NCBI GenBank assembly: GCA_031002005.1 | Contig: CM061920.1 | Span: forward strand, 111,404,095-111,468,094 | Source: Vandiemenella viatica | Taxonomy: Eukaryota; Arthropoda; Insecta; Orthoptera; Morabidae | Direction: 5' to 3' | Length of the DNA: 64,000 nt | Shown here: positions 20,988-32,889 of the stretch, one piece after another | Numbering within the stretch: the stretch's first letter is position 1 | How the letters are laid out: each line of letters opens with the position of its first letter | Made by a program: the position numbers and the translations under genes | The notes under the pieces: model-generated | The model's database searches: none | The model's input: only the letters and a program-made list of their open reading frames with translations | What the model was told of the DNA's origin: nothing

Positions 20988-21987
20988 NNNNNNNNNNNNN
21001 NNNNNNNNNNNNNNNNNNNNNNNNNNNNNNNNNNNNNNNNNNNNNNNNNNNNNNNNNNNNNNNNNNNNNNNNNNNNNNNNNNNNNNNNNNNNNNNNNNNN
21101 NNNNNNNNNNNNNNNNNNNNNNNNNNNNNNNNNNNNNNNNNNNNNNNNNNNNNNNNNNNNNNNNNNNNNNNNNNNNNNNNNNNNNNNNNNNNNNNNNNNN
21201 NNNNNNNNNNNNNNNNNNNNNNNNNNNNNNNNNNNNNNNNNNNNNNNNNNNNNNNNNNNNNNNNNNNNNNNNNNNNNNNNNNNNNNNNNNNNNNNNNNNN
21301 NNNNNNNNNNNNNNNNNNNNNNNNNNNNNNNNNNNNNNNNNNNNNNNNNNNNNNNNNNNNNNNNNNNNNNNNNNNNNNNNNNNNNNNNNNNNNNNNNNNN
21401 NNNNNNNNNNNNNNNNNNNNNNNNNNNNNNNNNNNNNNNNNNNNNNNNNNNNNNNNNNNNNNNNNNNNNNNNNNNNNNNNNNNNNNNNNNNNNNNNNNNN
21501 NNNNNNNNNNNNNNNNNNNNNNNNNNNNNNNNNNNNNNNNNNNNNNNNNNNNNNNNNNNNNNNNNNNNNNNNNNNNNNNNNNNNNNNNNNNNNNNNNNNN
21601 NNNNNNNNNNNNNNNNNNNNNNNNNNNNNNNNNNNNNNNNNNNNNNNNNNNNNNNNNNNNNNNNNNNNNNNNNNNNNNNNNNNNNNNNNNNNNNNNNNNN
21701 NNNNNNNNNNNNNNNNNNNNNNNNNNNNNNNNNNNNNNNNNNNNNNNNNNNNNNNNNNNNNNNNNNNNNNNNNNNNNNNNNNNNNNNNNNNNNNNNNNNN
21801 NNNNNNNNNNNNNNNNNNNNNNNNNNNNNNNNNNNNNNNNNNNNNNNNNNNNNNNNNNNNNNNNNNNNNNNNNNNNNNNNNNNNNNNNNNNNNNNNNNNN
21901 NNNNNNNNNNNNNNNNNNNNNNNNNNNNNNNNNNNNNNNNNNNNNNNNNNNNNNNNNNNNNNNNNNNNNNNNNNNNNNNNNNNNNNN
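20988..21987. other. assembly gap, 1000 N
   Basis: Exactly 1000 Ns, so a placeholder length. The true distance is unknown. Translated frames across it (20285-22024 + and two on the minus strand) are meaningless beyond 20987. Confidence 1.
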
Positions 21988-22914
21988 TTCGTTTGCTTGT
22001 TGTTTCTTCGTTGCTCAACTCTAGTAGCAAGGTCCATCAGCTGCAAAATCAAAAGTACTATGAAATTCTTAATGGAGTAGAAAAACTGTGTGCTCCACAC
22101 AATAGTCCTCATCAAACTCATATCATCACGGACATATGCGGAGTGCTATGAGAATGTTGGACCTCTAAGTTGGAGATTTATAGTCACGGTTAATCAAAAA
22201 GTACAGTGCGAAAGATATATCTGCCACTAGAATGATAAAATAACCAGCTGATAAGTTTCAGCTAATCAACTGACAGAAGACGAGACACATTCTTTTTATA
22301 GCATTAAATCAAGGTTGTTCCAATACTGGGACGAAACATCTTAAAGCGTCGCCATACTCAACACGGGAAGAACTACATACGTGACAGCTGGCGACCTGAC
22401 CGTCCTGGTTAATATGTTTGAGCAGTTTCAGTAACCATCTAGCTGTCACTTCAGTCCTTGCAGTCAGATTAGGCAGAAAAAGATTAATTTTTCCTTAGTT
22501 TCATTTCAGTATCTTATTTTAATCTTGTGTACAAATAAGCATGTTTAAATTTTTTTTCTCTCACCCGCGGTCATAGATGCATTCAAGTTTCTCTACTTCG
22601 TCGATAGTAATGAAAACACTGTCGTTCGCGTACGCTATAAAAGCATTTGCACAATTTATTTTTTTTTGTCACCATTGTGTCTGATTTTAGTAAAGCTAAA
22701 ACAATTGAACAAACAAATTGCGGCTTCCATGAATAATGCCTAGTGTCTCTCTGACCTCGCAGCAATGTAACCGAAGCGGATGAAGTTAATAAGTTCATTA
22801 TGCACATTAAAATGGAGATCCAGACAGATGAGTAGTTTAGGTAAAAGAATGTCACGTCCCTCGGCACACAATGCACTACCACATCAAACAAAAATATAGC
22901 TAAATAAGGATTAT
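21988..22914. other. no identifiable gene after the gap
   Basis: The first 35 bp after the gap read as an open frame on + and then stop. I see no continuation of the spliced gene and no mirror of the 18345 hairpin here. The rest is AT-rich without support for a gene. Confidence 0.5.
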
Positions 22915-23205
22915 AGCAGTAATTCCGTGTGGTCGTAATGACCTGGTGACAGGGTTTCTACTGGCTGTGCATTCCTCCCATGTTGCAGCCGCCTTAACCT
23001 AACTCCGTATGCCTGTCGGTTGCAGGGGACATACTGTTTAACGTGGAATCCGAACCATGGAAGCGTTCTGGCGTACTTCACATAACACAACTAGCTGTGC
23101 CAGAGGTGAAGGTGGGGTTAGGGGCATATGAATATCCCTGTCGAGACAGGGAAACGCACCGGGGACCCTCCGGTCCCCTTAACCACTAAGCCGCCAGACC
23201 ATTCA
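22915..23205 (-). repeat. SINE family 2 copy
   Basis: On the minus strand: tRNA-like head (GGCGGCTTAGTGGTTAAGGG, B box eroded), then CCCCTAACCCCACCTTCACC, GCACAGCTAGTTGTG and GTACGCCAGAACGCTTCCAT, ending near TCATTACGACCACACGGAAT. Same body as 32115-32400. Confidence 0.8.
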
Positions 23206-24647
23206 AAGAGAGGATTGCAAAAGTGAAGAACAGACAAAACCGACATTATGCCTGTGGCAACTGCAGTAAGTTGTCAAGATATTTATTATAGCGAGGAAAT
23301 ACGTAGTTTTTACACAACAAATTTTTAGAAATTTAAAATAACTACAAATTTTTGATACTGACAACAGTAAAAAGTTTAGTGCCAATGCCGTTGACCGTCT
23401 TGTGTTCGTCAGAGCAGAATTGTGGAGAAAGTGCCTGTGGAAAGTATAACTGTTTCTTCAATTTGAGGAGAAAAATTCATCGCCGTCTGTTGTGCTTCCT
23501 TCAGAAGAAGAAAATTAGACCTACTGAAATATACGCTTACTCTGGCAGTTTGCTATGACTAGATGCGCTCTTCCCATTGAGACTTCACCTCTAATTTAGA
23601 GATTATGGAGTATACTATAAACCAGATTAGGAAATGAGATTAATATCAGATATTAATCATGGAAAATGTTAGAAATTTCAAAGAACGGCCGTTTATCTGC
23701 ACATTTACGTAAGTTCATTTAATTCAAACAGACTGACCACCAAATAAATTACTGGTTCATAAAGATTAAAGACGTGAGATGTCGACTACCCTTTCTGGAT
23801 ACTTCTCTTTCCGTTGTGCTAATAGAAGTGAAATAAATTGGTGAAGTGCAATGTTATAAGATCTGAGATGCATACTCACACATCATTAAACGGTACGGCA
23901 AGAAAACAGATTAACAGCATATGTGATAATCTCAGTCTGTTAACATGGTGTCGTGCAGCATTCACTGCGCTGTATACAGAATATTTAATATGTCCGACAG
24001 AATTTGCAAAGCGACATGTGAAATGTTGCGAATGTTCGTTAAGCGTTTTAGCAACACGTAACAATGCGCACAGACATCCTTTAAACTCATAAATTTTTAA
24101 TTCAGTCTCTTGTTTTAAGGCTTCGAAAATGTATCAGTACTATAAGAATTTCACACACTAATCGCCTGTTTGATTTCGCGACACTGATCTGAGGCATGGC
24201 GTCTCTACAGAGCAGACAGCAAATTGATGCCACTTCCTATTGTGTTAAGTGGTTGCCATCAAGGGATCGCTGTTCCTTACTTTTTATCGTTACGTAATAC
24301 TAGTGCTTTCTAGGAAAATATGATTTGGGAGTTTACAACTACTTGTAATGTTTAGTTTCATTTTTTAATACCATAGTGAGTGCTAGTAGCTGTTAAAGCT
24401 GAAAGAGAAAGTAAGCAGAATCCAACCCTTATCATTTAAATGGCATTTAGCCGTTTCGAACGTACAACCAGAGACATTTTTGTTTATATAATGACTCAAG
24501 AACTATATTTGTTACTCGTTTTATTGTAGTAGACAATGGGAAAGACAAAACATCTACACAGCACTCCCATACCCTAAGCCATACTCTAACAGGTAGCCTT
24601 CAGTGTGTGAGATCGGTCCTTTAGCACCTACATCAAGGGTGCTGGAT
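23206..24647. other. no identifiable gene
   Basis: AT-rich sequence with short unrelated frames on both strands (84 codons at 23838-24092 is the longest). None has a recognised product or conserved neighbours. Confidence 0.5.
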
Positions 24648-24659
24648 ACTCTTGAATGT

Positions 24660-24767
24660 AATTATTATTTAGCAAATACGCCAATACAACTGCAGTTGTA
24701 TTGGCGTATTTACTAAATAATAATTAATTTAACAAGCAACTGTGGAAGAAATGGCCTGCAATAATCA
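24660..24767. mobile_element. 108-bp hairpin insertion with 12-bp TSD
   Basis: The direct repeat ACTCTTGAATGT at 24648-24659 and 24768-24779 flanks it exactly. The first 66 bp are a loopless palindrome (arms 24660-24692 and 24693-24725, one mismatch). The remaining 42 bp read ACAAGCAACTGTGGAAGAAA then TGGCCTGCAATAATC. The arm core ACGCCAATACAACTG and the tail are shared with the hairpin at 18345-18478, so both belong to one family. A 12-bp TSD with a terminal hairpin does not point clearly to any superfamily I can name. Confidence 0.85.
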
Positions 24768-25004
24768 ACTCTTGAATGTGTTCACACGACAATACGTACA
24801 GTGGAGAAATCTATCACATCGCTGGTATATGTGTAGCTAGTTCGACTCTTCGTGGGTGAAAAGTTCTCGCCCTGACATAGTGGTTATATTACCATCAAAA
24901 CATTTTTTTTTTTTTTTGTGTGTGATTTTGGTACACGTGTAGCAAATTTCAAATTTTTCTGTGAGGTATTTTTCTTTATAAGGGTTTCTAAAACATATGT
25001 GACT

Positions 25005-26000
25005 CGTGTGGATAAACCAGAATATCGTGACGTCATAAAATTAATCGTTTTGGATGGTTTATCACCAACGAATATTCGTCCAAGATTGATAAAGACGTAT
25101 ATGAGAAGTCTACTCTTTTATTTTAAGCAGTGAATAATTTAAATTTGCTTCTACATCTCTTGATGATGATTCACAATACGGACAGCCAAAAATTGCATCC
25201 ACAGATGAAAACTATTTGGTATTAGACAATAGGAGATTAAAGGTGTCAAACATAGGTAAGGCTTATCAGAAGAAATGGTACGGTACAATTTAAATCAAAC
25301 ACTAAATTTGAGAAAGATTTTTGCAACATGGGTGCTGTATTTGTCAAATGCTGACCCTCCCCCCCCCCAAAAAAAATGGAAAATGAATTTCTCAACAATA
25401 CTTGGAACTTTTTTAAAAGAATCCTCCAATTTCGTGCGCCGATGTGTTACTGTGTATGAGACGCAAGTCCAACACTGCGCGCGAAAAACGAAACAGCAAT
25501 CAAAACAGCGGGCAGAAGCCGGTGGCTATTCACCAATCTGGGGCATGTCAATTTCTACTGCCAGAAATGTCGTTACCAGAATTTTCTTGAATGCAGAAGG
25601 GATTCTTCCTATTTATTACATTCAAAATGGTACGACGATAAGTGGAAAATACCTCTAAATCAACTGGATGAAACAATTAACAAAACATTCCTTCTTTACC
25701 AAAGACAGCAATCATAATTCATCGGAATAATACACCTACCCACAAAGTTGCGTTTGAAATTGGTAAACTGAGGGACCTTGTATATAAATTGTCGGACAAA
25801 GCACCCCTTGTCGGTATTTGGCTCCCTCCAAGTCCTAATATTGAGTCAAAGGAAGACGTTACAACAAACGTATATGGTTAGTTATCTACCTACAAGAATC
25901 GCACTACAAGGATGGAATACATTTGTTGGAGAAACGAACAAAGTGAATTCAACGAAATTAGGGCTTACGTCGAAAATAAATGAATGTTTTTAGACACACT
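25005..26000 (+). pseudogene. mariner-family transposase relic (copy 1)
   Basis: Fragments run collinearly over about 1 kb, the usual length of a mariner transposase (about 345 residues). The N-terminal helix-turn-helix part reads DKPEYRDVIKLIVLDGLSPT. Then come LDNRRLKVSNI, VRYNLNQTLNLRKIFATWVL, VTVYETQVQHCARKTKQQSK, FLNAEGILPIYYIQNGTTIS and HRNNTPTHKVAF. The first catalytic Asp (DET in the family) reads YET and the second (HQDNAPAH in the family) reads HRNNTPTH, so both catalytic positions are lost. Stops and frameshifts add to this. It is unable to transpose. Terminal inverted repeats were not found. Confidence 0.8.
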
Positions 26001-26104
26001 CTTTTTCTGACAGGAAAATGTTTCGTCATCTCTCGTCCAGTTTAGAAGAAGCAGCTTCATAACGAAATATTTTTTGACAAAAGTTATTACCTGAAATGAT
26101 CGTC

Positions 26105-26310
26105 TTTGATACAGATAAGATTTTCTTTCGTTGGCGCCTCCTGTTTTGAAGTCTGGCGGCGGTGCGGAGGGCAGGTCGACGGCCTGCAGCCGCCGGCCCC
26201 GGGTTCAAACCTGGACGGTTTTTTTGTCTCCGTCTGGCCCGGCCCCGCCGCCCAAATCACACAAAGGACCTCGTCTGGTCTGGCCTCGCCGTCTGCAACG
26301 CACGCCGAGA
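26105..26310 (+). repeat. GC-rich tRNA-like repeat, probable SINE
   Basis: A B-box match GGTTCAAACC at 26202-26211 follows a GC-rich head (GGCGGTGCGGAGGGCAGGTC); CAAATCACACAAAGGACC lies downstream. It differs from the three main SINE families. Overlapping open frames on both strands (26087-26474) reflect GC content. Confidence 0.4.
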
Positions 26311-27001
26311 TATGTACAACTTTGCAGATGGCGCACAATGGAGATGAATCAAACATTTTCGTGTATCAGAAATCATTATGCGACGAGTATTGCATTGCTT
26401 CATTTTTTACAATATGCGGTCATTGTTTAACCCAGTTGTACAAAATGAATCTTACGAAACGAAGACAACGGTAAGAAAATTGTAGACACATTGTGCTCAG
26501 TAGCAAACTTCCTTTATATTTTTCTTTTTTAAGTAAGGAATAAATCTGTTGATGCGTATTATTATAATGTGTTTTACAGTGACCTTGCGATGCCGCACAA
26601 TCTAATCACCACATTATCTAGATTTGAACTTATCATCGTCATCTGCACAACCTGTCGTAAGGAAAGGATGAGTATGTCATCATCTCCCCACTAATCGTGT
26701 ATGCTTCGTTCTGCAGTGTGTCGAGATATTTGGTATGAAATTTTCCTTTCAGGGGGAAATTGCGAACTGCCATAACGCGCATAGACTAATACCTGAAACC
26801 ATATTAATACTGGCCGATTAACAGGAATCATGTTTCAAAAGATAAATATCAATTAGGATCAATAAGTTTATTGTTTGAGCGTAACTGTTGACTTGCAAGT
26901 TACTGTCACATCTTCTTCATCGGATTGTCTCGGTGTTTCAAACAACAGGAAACAACGTTATGGCGTATATAAAGAACGAAGTCTTTCTCGGCGTTGAGAA
27001 T

Positions 27002-27190
27002 GTATAAAACTGCTCTCGGGGTGACTAGCCAAGTCAAGAGTGCGTTGTCACACGATATTTCGGGCGACTAGATTCATTGCCGCCATCTTCTGGTGACTTC
27101 ACCAGAAGATGGCGGCAATGAATCTAGTCACCGAAATATCGTGTGACAACGCACTCTTGACTCGGCTAGTCACCCGACAGCAGTTTATAC
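27002..27190. repeat. 189-bp near-perfect palindrome (fold-back element)
   Basis: Arms of about 92 bp (27002-27095 and 27099-27190) pair with only a few mismatches around a 3-nt loop. The arms include GAAGATGGCGGCAATGAATC and CGAAATATCGTGTGACAACG. The word CAACGTTATGGCG occurs at about 26953 and again right after the right arm at about 27190, a possible long TSD or an extra repeat. Such an inverted repeat could be a fold-back element or a source of double-stranded RNA if transcribed. Confidence 0.85.
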
Positions 27191-27772
27191 AACGTTATGG
27201 CGATTTGCGACATATATGTCGTCAAGGACGTGCGGAATAAAATGATGAAACCAAATTAGTATACTGCTTGATAATAACTCTCCAGACATTTAAGTAACAT
27301 ATCAACAGAGTTTTTTTAACTATGATATGTTATAAGGAAGAGACCACCTAATAGGACACATACTTGTAATAACTACTGAATGAAGAAAGTGGGTAAGCGA
27401 AAAATCACAGAATAAGAAGACAATTCGATATATGACTCAACCAATGAATATCACGAATTGCAATCAGTACTAGGGACTGAAGAGGCAAACTGAGAACAAA
27501 GAAGATTTGAGAGCCACTGCCATCAGCTTGCGGTTTGCGAAGAGGAGCATCCGAAGAACAAATGGTCAGAGTCCGTGGTATAGAATGTTTTTCGCAGTAA
27601 GGCGTATCAAACACTTTTATCCCGTGCAAGTGGCGTGGTAAACCCCATAACGTAACCACATTCACAATAAGCATGTACCAGGAAGGCATCGGCATGTCTG
27701 GCTGCATGCTAACGTAATATTTGTTGCTTCAGAAGATGTTGTCCATTGTTACTTGTTGTCTTTCTCAGCCTA

Positions 27773-28057
27773 TCAAAAAACTTTGTGTGTTGAAGTGGAA
27801 TTGTTTGATGTTGCCTCCTGCCTGCGCAGCTTAAGCCGGACGGTCGACAATTTCGTCATTCGTTCATTCCAGCGGACTACATGGTCCACATTATGATAAT
27901 TTATTTGTCGGTTTGACTGCATAATAAGTTCTAGCTCTTTCCTTGAAATGGAGAATGTACTTCCAGATAAATCCTGACACGTGACAACAGTTGGTATTAC
28001 TTCTGATCCATCTGCATACACTTGGTTGAAGTCGGCCCGTATAGATCTAAAGTTCAT
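27773..28057 (-). CDS. unrecognised 94-codon frame
   Basis: An uninterrupted minus-strand frame with varied composition (for example FNQVYADGSEVIPTVVTCQD). I recognise no family. Neighbouring minus-strand frames at 27405-27707 and 28213-28401 could be other exons, but no convincing splice sites join them. It may be a piece of an unknown transposon or real; I rate it low. Confidence 0.2.
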   Translation of the reverse strand: MNFRSIRADFNQVYADGSEVIPTVVTCQDLSGSTFSISRKELELIMQSNRQINYHNVDHVVRWNERMTKLSTVRLKLRRQEATSNNSTSTHKVF

Positions 28058-28752
28058 AGGGACGTAATAATAAATTTTCGATTTTTGCTATTTGAAATAA
28101 AGTTGGCTGAAATATTTAATTCGTGTGGCTAATTAGAGGCCTTAAACGTTTTGTCTCTGAATATGGATATTAGCGGAAGCTGAATATATTAAATTTCTTA
28201 TCTGATTATTGATTACATTACAGATTGTTTAGGAGTGAGTGGGGAATTACTAACACCCATCAGTTCAAACAAGTAGTCTCCAGCAGTACTCTTCTGCTGT
28301 TCAAAATCATCTCTTTCGCTTGTATCAGAAGTGTCTTGGTAGGAGTCGATTTCTTTGTTCCTGTTAGTATTTCTAATGCCTGAATATTGCAAGATATTCA
28401 CTCATTATTTTAAGTTTCCGTAATATATAATTATGGGTGCTCCTGAGAAAAACAATCAGTAGCTTAATATCAATACGATAAGGGAGTGATGCACTGTTAA
28501 GATGTTTGTTATGTACGCTTGCACCAAACATGGCTCACTGCTCGCAATATTTTTGGCGCCTTCCTTGTTGTTTATATTTAATATTTCACAAGTCGTGTCC
28601 ACTTAAGCCTGCCGTCTAACTAAAGACCTAATAGCTTTGTCGATGAACTATTCGGTCTGTGTGTTTGGTTCGTTCATATGACTAAGCATAACTGTAGATG
28701 GCTTCATTTTGAAAGATTCTTGACCTGGTGAAGCGGGGACATTGGTATCAAC

Positions 28753-28769
<17 letters not shown>

Positions 28770-28784
<15 letters not shown>

Positions 28785-30090
28785 AACGAACTTCAAATTT
28801 TAACTTTATCTGTTAATTAGGTTCCTCTATACGGCTTGAATTTAAACCTCATCTTACATATCTTGAATATGAAAATGAAATCACGGATGAAAACGTCGAG
28901 AAGGTGACAGTGGTATATTGGACAATAGGCAGTTAAAGGTTTCTAATACAGCAGAGACCGTAGAAATGTAAGAAGGGGGGATTGCTTCAAGAATGTATGA
29001 GAAAACCTCGTGCAAGATGGTTGCCGTATTTGTTGAATACAGTCCAAAAACATATGCGCAATATGTCTCGAGAAAAAGATTCCTCCCAACTTTGTGCGAC
29101 AGTGGGTGGAAGCAGAACAGTCGCACCAAAAACGACGAATTCGATTTCACATGACAGAAATCTTATGGCTAGTATTTTCAGGTATCCAAAAGTATCACCT
29201 TTTATTTATTACTTTGAATAGGGTAAAACAATAAATTGTGAATACTGAGGCCACTGAATCAATTGGGTGAACAAATTCGTGAAAGAAAACCTTTCATGAG
29301 GACAAGGCACCTTGTCGGATTTCTTATAACTGTTGATTGTGGTTTGTACAACTCGTGTTCAATTAATTTAACTCTTTAAGTCATACCCAAATTAAAAAAG
29401 AGATTGCAGTTTTCTTTATGCTCAAACAAAAAGGTAATTTTAATAATGGCCCATCAAATAACATCAAGAAAAGTAACTTACGTGCAAGTCCTTTATTGGC
29501 AGTAATTGCGAAACGAAATTAGTATTAGTAATTCACTTTAACAACGGCGTATTCATTTAAAACATTCATCTAATATTTGTACTAAATATATGTTCTGAAC
29601 GGAACAATTCCTGCTTGATTTACTCATAAGCTAACGATATTGTCTCTGAGCGAATAACTATAACAACTAAACGTTCTCTAAGAATAACTGAATGTCTGTC
29701 TAGCTTTATGCCAGAAAATAAAAAAAGATACTGATAAAATTACGTATGAATGAATTATTAATATTGTTTTAAAATATTAATTTGGGAGACTATTTCCATT
29801 GTGCTACAACCTGCCAACAAAAGGTGCTTGGGCAATGGGAAAACTGAGGGATCTGAATTGACAGAACATTCACCCTGTTGGTCATATTTTTCCCCCTCCG
29901 AGTTATGCTTGTTTCTTAATCTAAGGAAATTTGTTGCTGGAAAATGGTTTGAATCAATTGGAGACGTGGAACAGTCGTAGTTGGGTATTTTTTCAAATCT
30001 TCCAGAATTTCACGTGTGGAATGAAATAAGTTCATTGGAGAAACTTTGATCAAAATGCATTCAACTGAAGGGATCGAATAAATTTTTGAA
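28770..30090 (+). pseudogene. mariner-family transposase relic (copy 2), interrupted
   Basis: The first part at about 28890-29330 has MRKPRARWLPYLLNTVQKH followed by NMSRE, then remnants of the catalytic core. The C-terminal part at about 29800-30090 has KFVAGKWFESIGDVEQS and FHVWNEISSLEKL. About 460 bp of unrelated AT-rich sequence (29335-29795) separates them. The sequence relative to copy 1 is different enough to be a separate insertion. A 31-T run lies just upstream at 28749-28779. Stops in all parts. Confidence 0.7.
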
Positions 30091-30099
30091 TTAAAAAAC

Positions 30100-30688
30100 A
30101 CACGTTCACTGCTACACCGAGAATTTTTACCTTATTCTCCTAGTTCCATCCAATCTGCTTAGGTTATTGCCGTATGTTCTTGCCTCATTGGTGTTACGGC
30201 AAAACTCGAAGTATATGAGCAGATAAGACCTGCATTCTGCGGGAGCTTTCACGCAAGTTCTTGATGAGTTCTGAATTGGTTACATATTTTTAACGATGCA
30301 TTTAATATAATGTCTAGTCTTGTGGGAGGCTTTTAGTTATTGCGCGGGGACTTGTAACAATGTCTTTCCTCTTACACATACCTGTATATACGTAACCCGT
30401 GTGCTCAGAAATTTATTCATTCCTCTAAAGCTGATATCTATCACCTCCCTTGCAAGCGACATAGAATTCTATGAAACGTGTACTCAATACAACAATAATT
30501 TGAGTCGTCCAGACTTTTGGGCATTGTTTTTGTATGTCTGCCAAGTTAGGTCCTAGGTAGCATCTCAGGGTTAAGAGCAACATGGAAAGTGTTCCGTTTC
30601 AAACGGCTTGTACTCAAAGATTACTGAAAAGAGAACGACGGTTTGAAAAGCATTTGGGAGAGGGAGCTTGAAAGACTCAAACATATTA
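30100..30688. other. no identifiable gene
   Basis: AT-rich. The 78-codon frame at 30320-30556 has no recognised product. Confidence 0.5.
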
Positions 30689-31046
30689 GGGGGCGTCCAT
30701 TAATTACGTGAGGTGACATAGTGATGGTCCGGAGAAATCTCACCAAGGGGGAAGGGGGGTGTTGGCGGAAACCTCACGTGTGATTTTGAAATTCTTGAAG
30801 GACAGTAGAGTTTAATGAAAAAGGTCCACAAACGACACGGCTGACTATTTGGGGGGGGGGGGGTGTAATAAGGTCTAGAAACGGTGTGGATACCTACAAG
30901 GGGGTATAACCACCTTCGAAACAGGAGAGATAAAAAAGTCAAAATCTCACGTCACCTTAGGGAGGACTCCGACCAAATCTCACGAGAAAAGAGGGTGAGA
31001 GTTCGGAATTCCGGAAAGACACCTCACGTGATTAATGGACGCCCCC
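30689..31046. mobile_element. 358-bp inverted-repeat element with TTA flanks (copy 1)
   Basis: Ends GGGGGCGTCCATTAATTACG and its inverted partner CGTGATTAATGGACGCCCCC; TTA on both sides (30686-30688, 31047-31049). The interior is marked by G runs and several CTCACGTG/TCTCACG motifs. No coding capacity; the frames at 30700-30942 and 30884-31204 are accidental. Same family as 36640-36971. Confidence 0.85.
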
Positions 31047-31049
31047 TTA

Positions 31050-32110
31050 GCCGTCGTCTCTCCCAGCCAGCCACAGCGGAACGCGATTGGTCGGCTACCA
31101 AGACGGCGATTCAGTGCACGGTGACTGGCCATTGGTCGCTTGAAATGAGGCAAATTAATACCATTTCGTATGAAATATACTACACCAGACTATTTATAGG
31201 TTAACAAAAATAAATTTCGAAAAATTGTGACAACTTGAAAGCGAAAATGTCAAAATACATTGTAAGAAAGTGGAAACAATGTGGGCTCCAGACATCGTAG
31301 GGACCCATCCGTGCGGGAGAGAGAGTTACAGAACAGAGCTGCCTCCGATGGAAGAGACTGCCCAGAGGAACACAGTGTATGGAGTCGAGCAGCATGGACT
31401 GGACTTTAACACGTGTTGCAGCAGTTAGGTACTGAGTAGAAGTTTCTCTTGGATACCTAAATAATATGTTTACTACCTAGTTTATTATCTAGCATTAGTA
31501 TTAGTATTATTATAAAATGTTACGTTATGAACACTATTTTTACCCCTGTAAACCACCTCTGAAACACATGTTGTATCAGTTAAGTTCTGAGCAATAATTT
31601 CTCTCGTGTACCTACTAGAATATTCAGTACCTAGTAGTAGTTTCTGCTGTGTACCTAAATAATAAAATTTAGTGCTACACTGGCTCTTTGACTAAACAGA
31701 GAAGTTTCCACATTAAAGCTTGTGGTAGCAGCTCCGACTACTGCCTACTTCCATTTTTTCCTGTTCTTAAAGAGTTAAGTAGGATTGTTTCTGTTGTTTT
31801 TAGAAGTTCCTTGCTCATCTAAGGTGAAGGCCGTGCCTCTTAGAACTTCTCAGATTAATTCAGCTGCATAAGATCGCGGGCCATATGGGATAATCATTGA
31901 ACTCGGCGTTCCATGTAGTTTATGGCTGTTATGTTGCTGGATCTTACATTAGTTTGTGACATGATAGGTTTCTCCTTATGGGAGATTTTGGTGTGTTTCA
32001 CAGAAACGTCACCAGAATGATCTCTTGGATCCTCCCTTTTCTTTTAAATTTGATATAAACTGTCGATTACTTCATTCGATGGATGTATGAGGAGCCTGGT
32101 GCATTATTAA
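31050..32110. other. no identifiable gene; ACCTA-type degenerate repeats 31400-31680
   Basis: Between 31400 and 31680 the phrases GTACCTA/TACCTAAATAATA recur irregularly. CCAAT-like words (GATTGG, CATTGG) at 31088 and 31131 precede TATTTATAGG at 31191, but no gene follows. Confidence 0.35.
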
Positions 32111-32114
32111 TAAT

Positions 32115-32405
32115 AGTTCGAGTGGTCAGGTGGCTCAGTGGTTAAGCCGTCTGACTGGAGATCGAAAGGTCTCAGGTTCGAATCCCTGCCTTGGCGGGAG
32201 TTTTTATAGGCCCTTAACCCGACCTTCCCCTCTAGCACAGCTGACTGTGCAATGTGAAGTACGCCAGAACGCTTCCGTGGTTTCGATTCCACTCTAAACT
32301 CTGTACGGTACCCGGTAGGTTTTAAGGCGGCTACGACAGAGACGGAATGCGCAGCCAAGAGAAACCCTGTCACCAGTTCATTACGACTACACGGAATTAT
32401 TATTA
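32115..32405 (+). repeat. SINE family 2, full-length
   Basis: tRNA-derived head with A-box region GTGGCTCAGTGGTTAAGCCG and B box GGTTCGAATCC at 32175-32185. Then the body follows (CACAGCTGACTGTGCAATGT, GTACGCCAGAACGCTTCCGT), ending in TTACGACTACACGGAATTAT and a TTATTATTATTGTT tail. Polymerase III promoter boxes are well kept. Best representative of the family here. Confidence 0.9.
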
Positions 32406-32667
32406 TTGTTAATTATAGTAAGAATTTCTTCCATTTAGGTGAACTATTACTTCCCTGCCTATAATGTCGCTATATTTCAAATAATCCACCAAGTTTCATA
32501 TGAGTTTGGATTTGGGAGATTCATGATTGGTTACGACATGAATTGTTTTCCCTGTGGTTGAATGCTCAGAAGCCATGGAATAATTACCTACTTACAAGCT
32601 AAAATCTGCAACGATGTTTGATGAGCAGATTAGAAGGTAACGACATGGTGCGGGTACTGCAAAGTCT

Positions 32668-32885
32668 GCTGGGTGTGCGGTAACGCTCGAGTCTGGAATT
32701 CGGGAGGGCCCAGGCTCATATTCCTGACCGACCAATCAGATTTCGGTTTTCCATGGTTTCTCTAAATCACTCCATGTGAATGTCGGATGGTCACTTCAAA
32801 AAGCCAAGACCAAATTCCTTCTCATTTTCTTCCCCCAATCATTTTCCGCTTGTAACGACCTCATCTTCGAAGAGACGTAACCCCA
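32668..32885 (+). repeat. SINE family 1, diverged
   Basis: Head GTGCGGTAACGCTCGAGTCT, core GGTTTTCCATGGTTTC and AAATCACTCCATGTGAAT, 3' GAAGAGACGTAACCCC. The B box is eroded. Confidence 0.75.
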
Positions 32886-32889
32886 TGAG

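Noticed and set aside
20285..22121. Long frames of 385-579 codons
   Set aside because: Most of their length is translated N. Only the plus-strand part up to 20987 joined to upstream exons is supported.
21988..22700. Right-hand mirror of the 18345 hairpin closing an element just after the gap
   Set aside because: I looked for the arm core and tail motif here on both strands and did not see them; the related copy at 24660 is in the same orientation and has its own TSD, so it is not the other end of the same insertion.
26087..26474. Overlapping frames on both strands
   Set aside because: Caused by a GC-rich tRNA-like repeat, with both strands open at once.
32175..32185. True tRNA gene
   Set aside because: A and B boxes belong to a tRNA-derived SINE with a long body and tail; no tRNA cloverleaf is kept.
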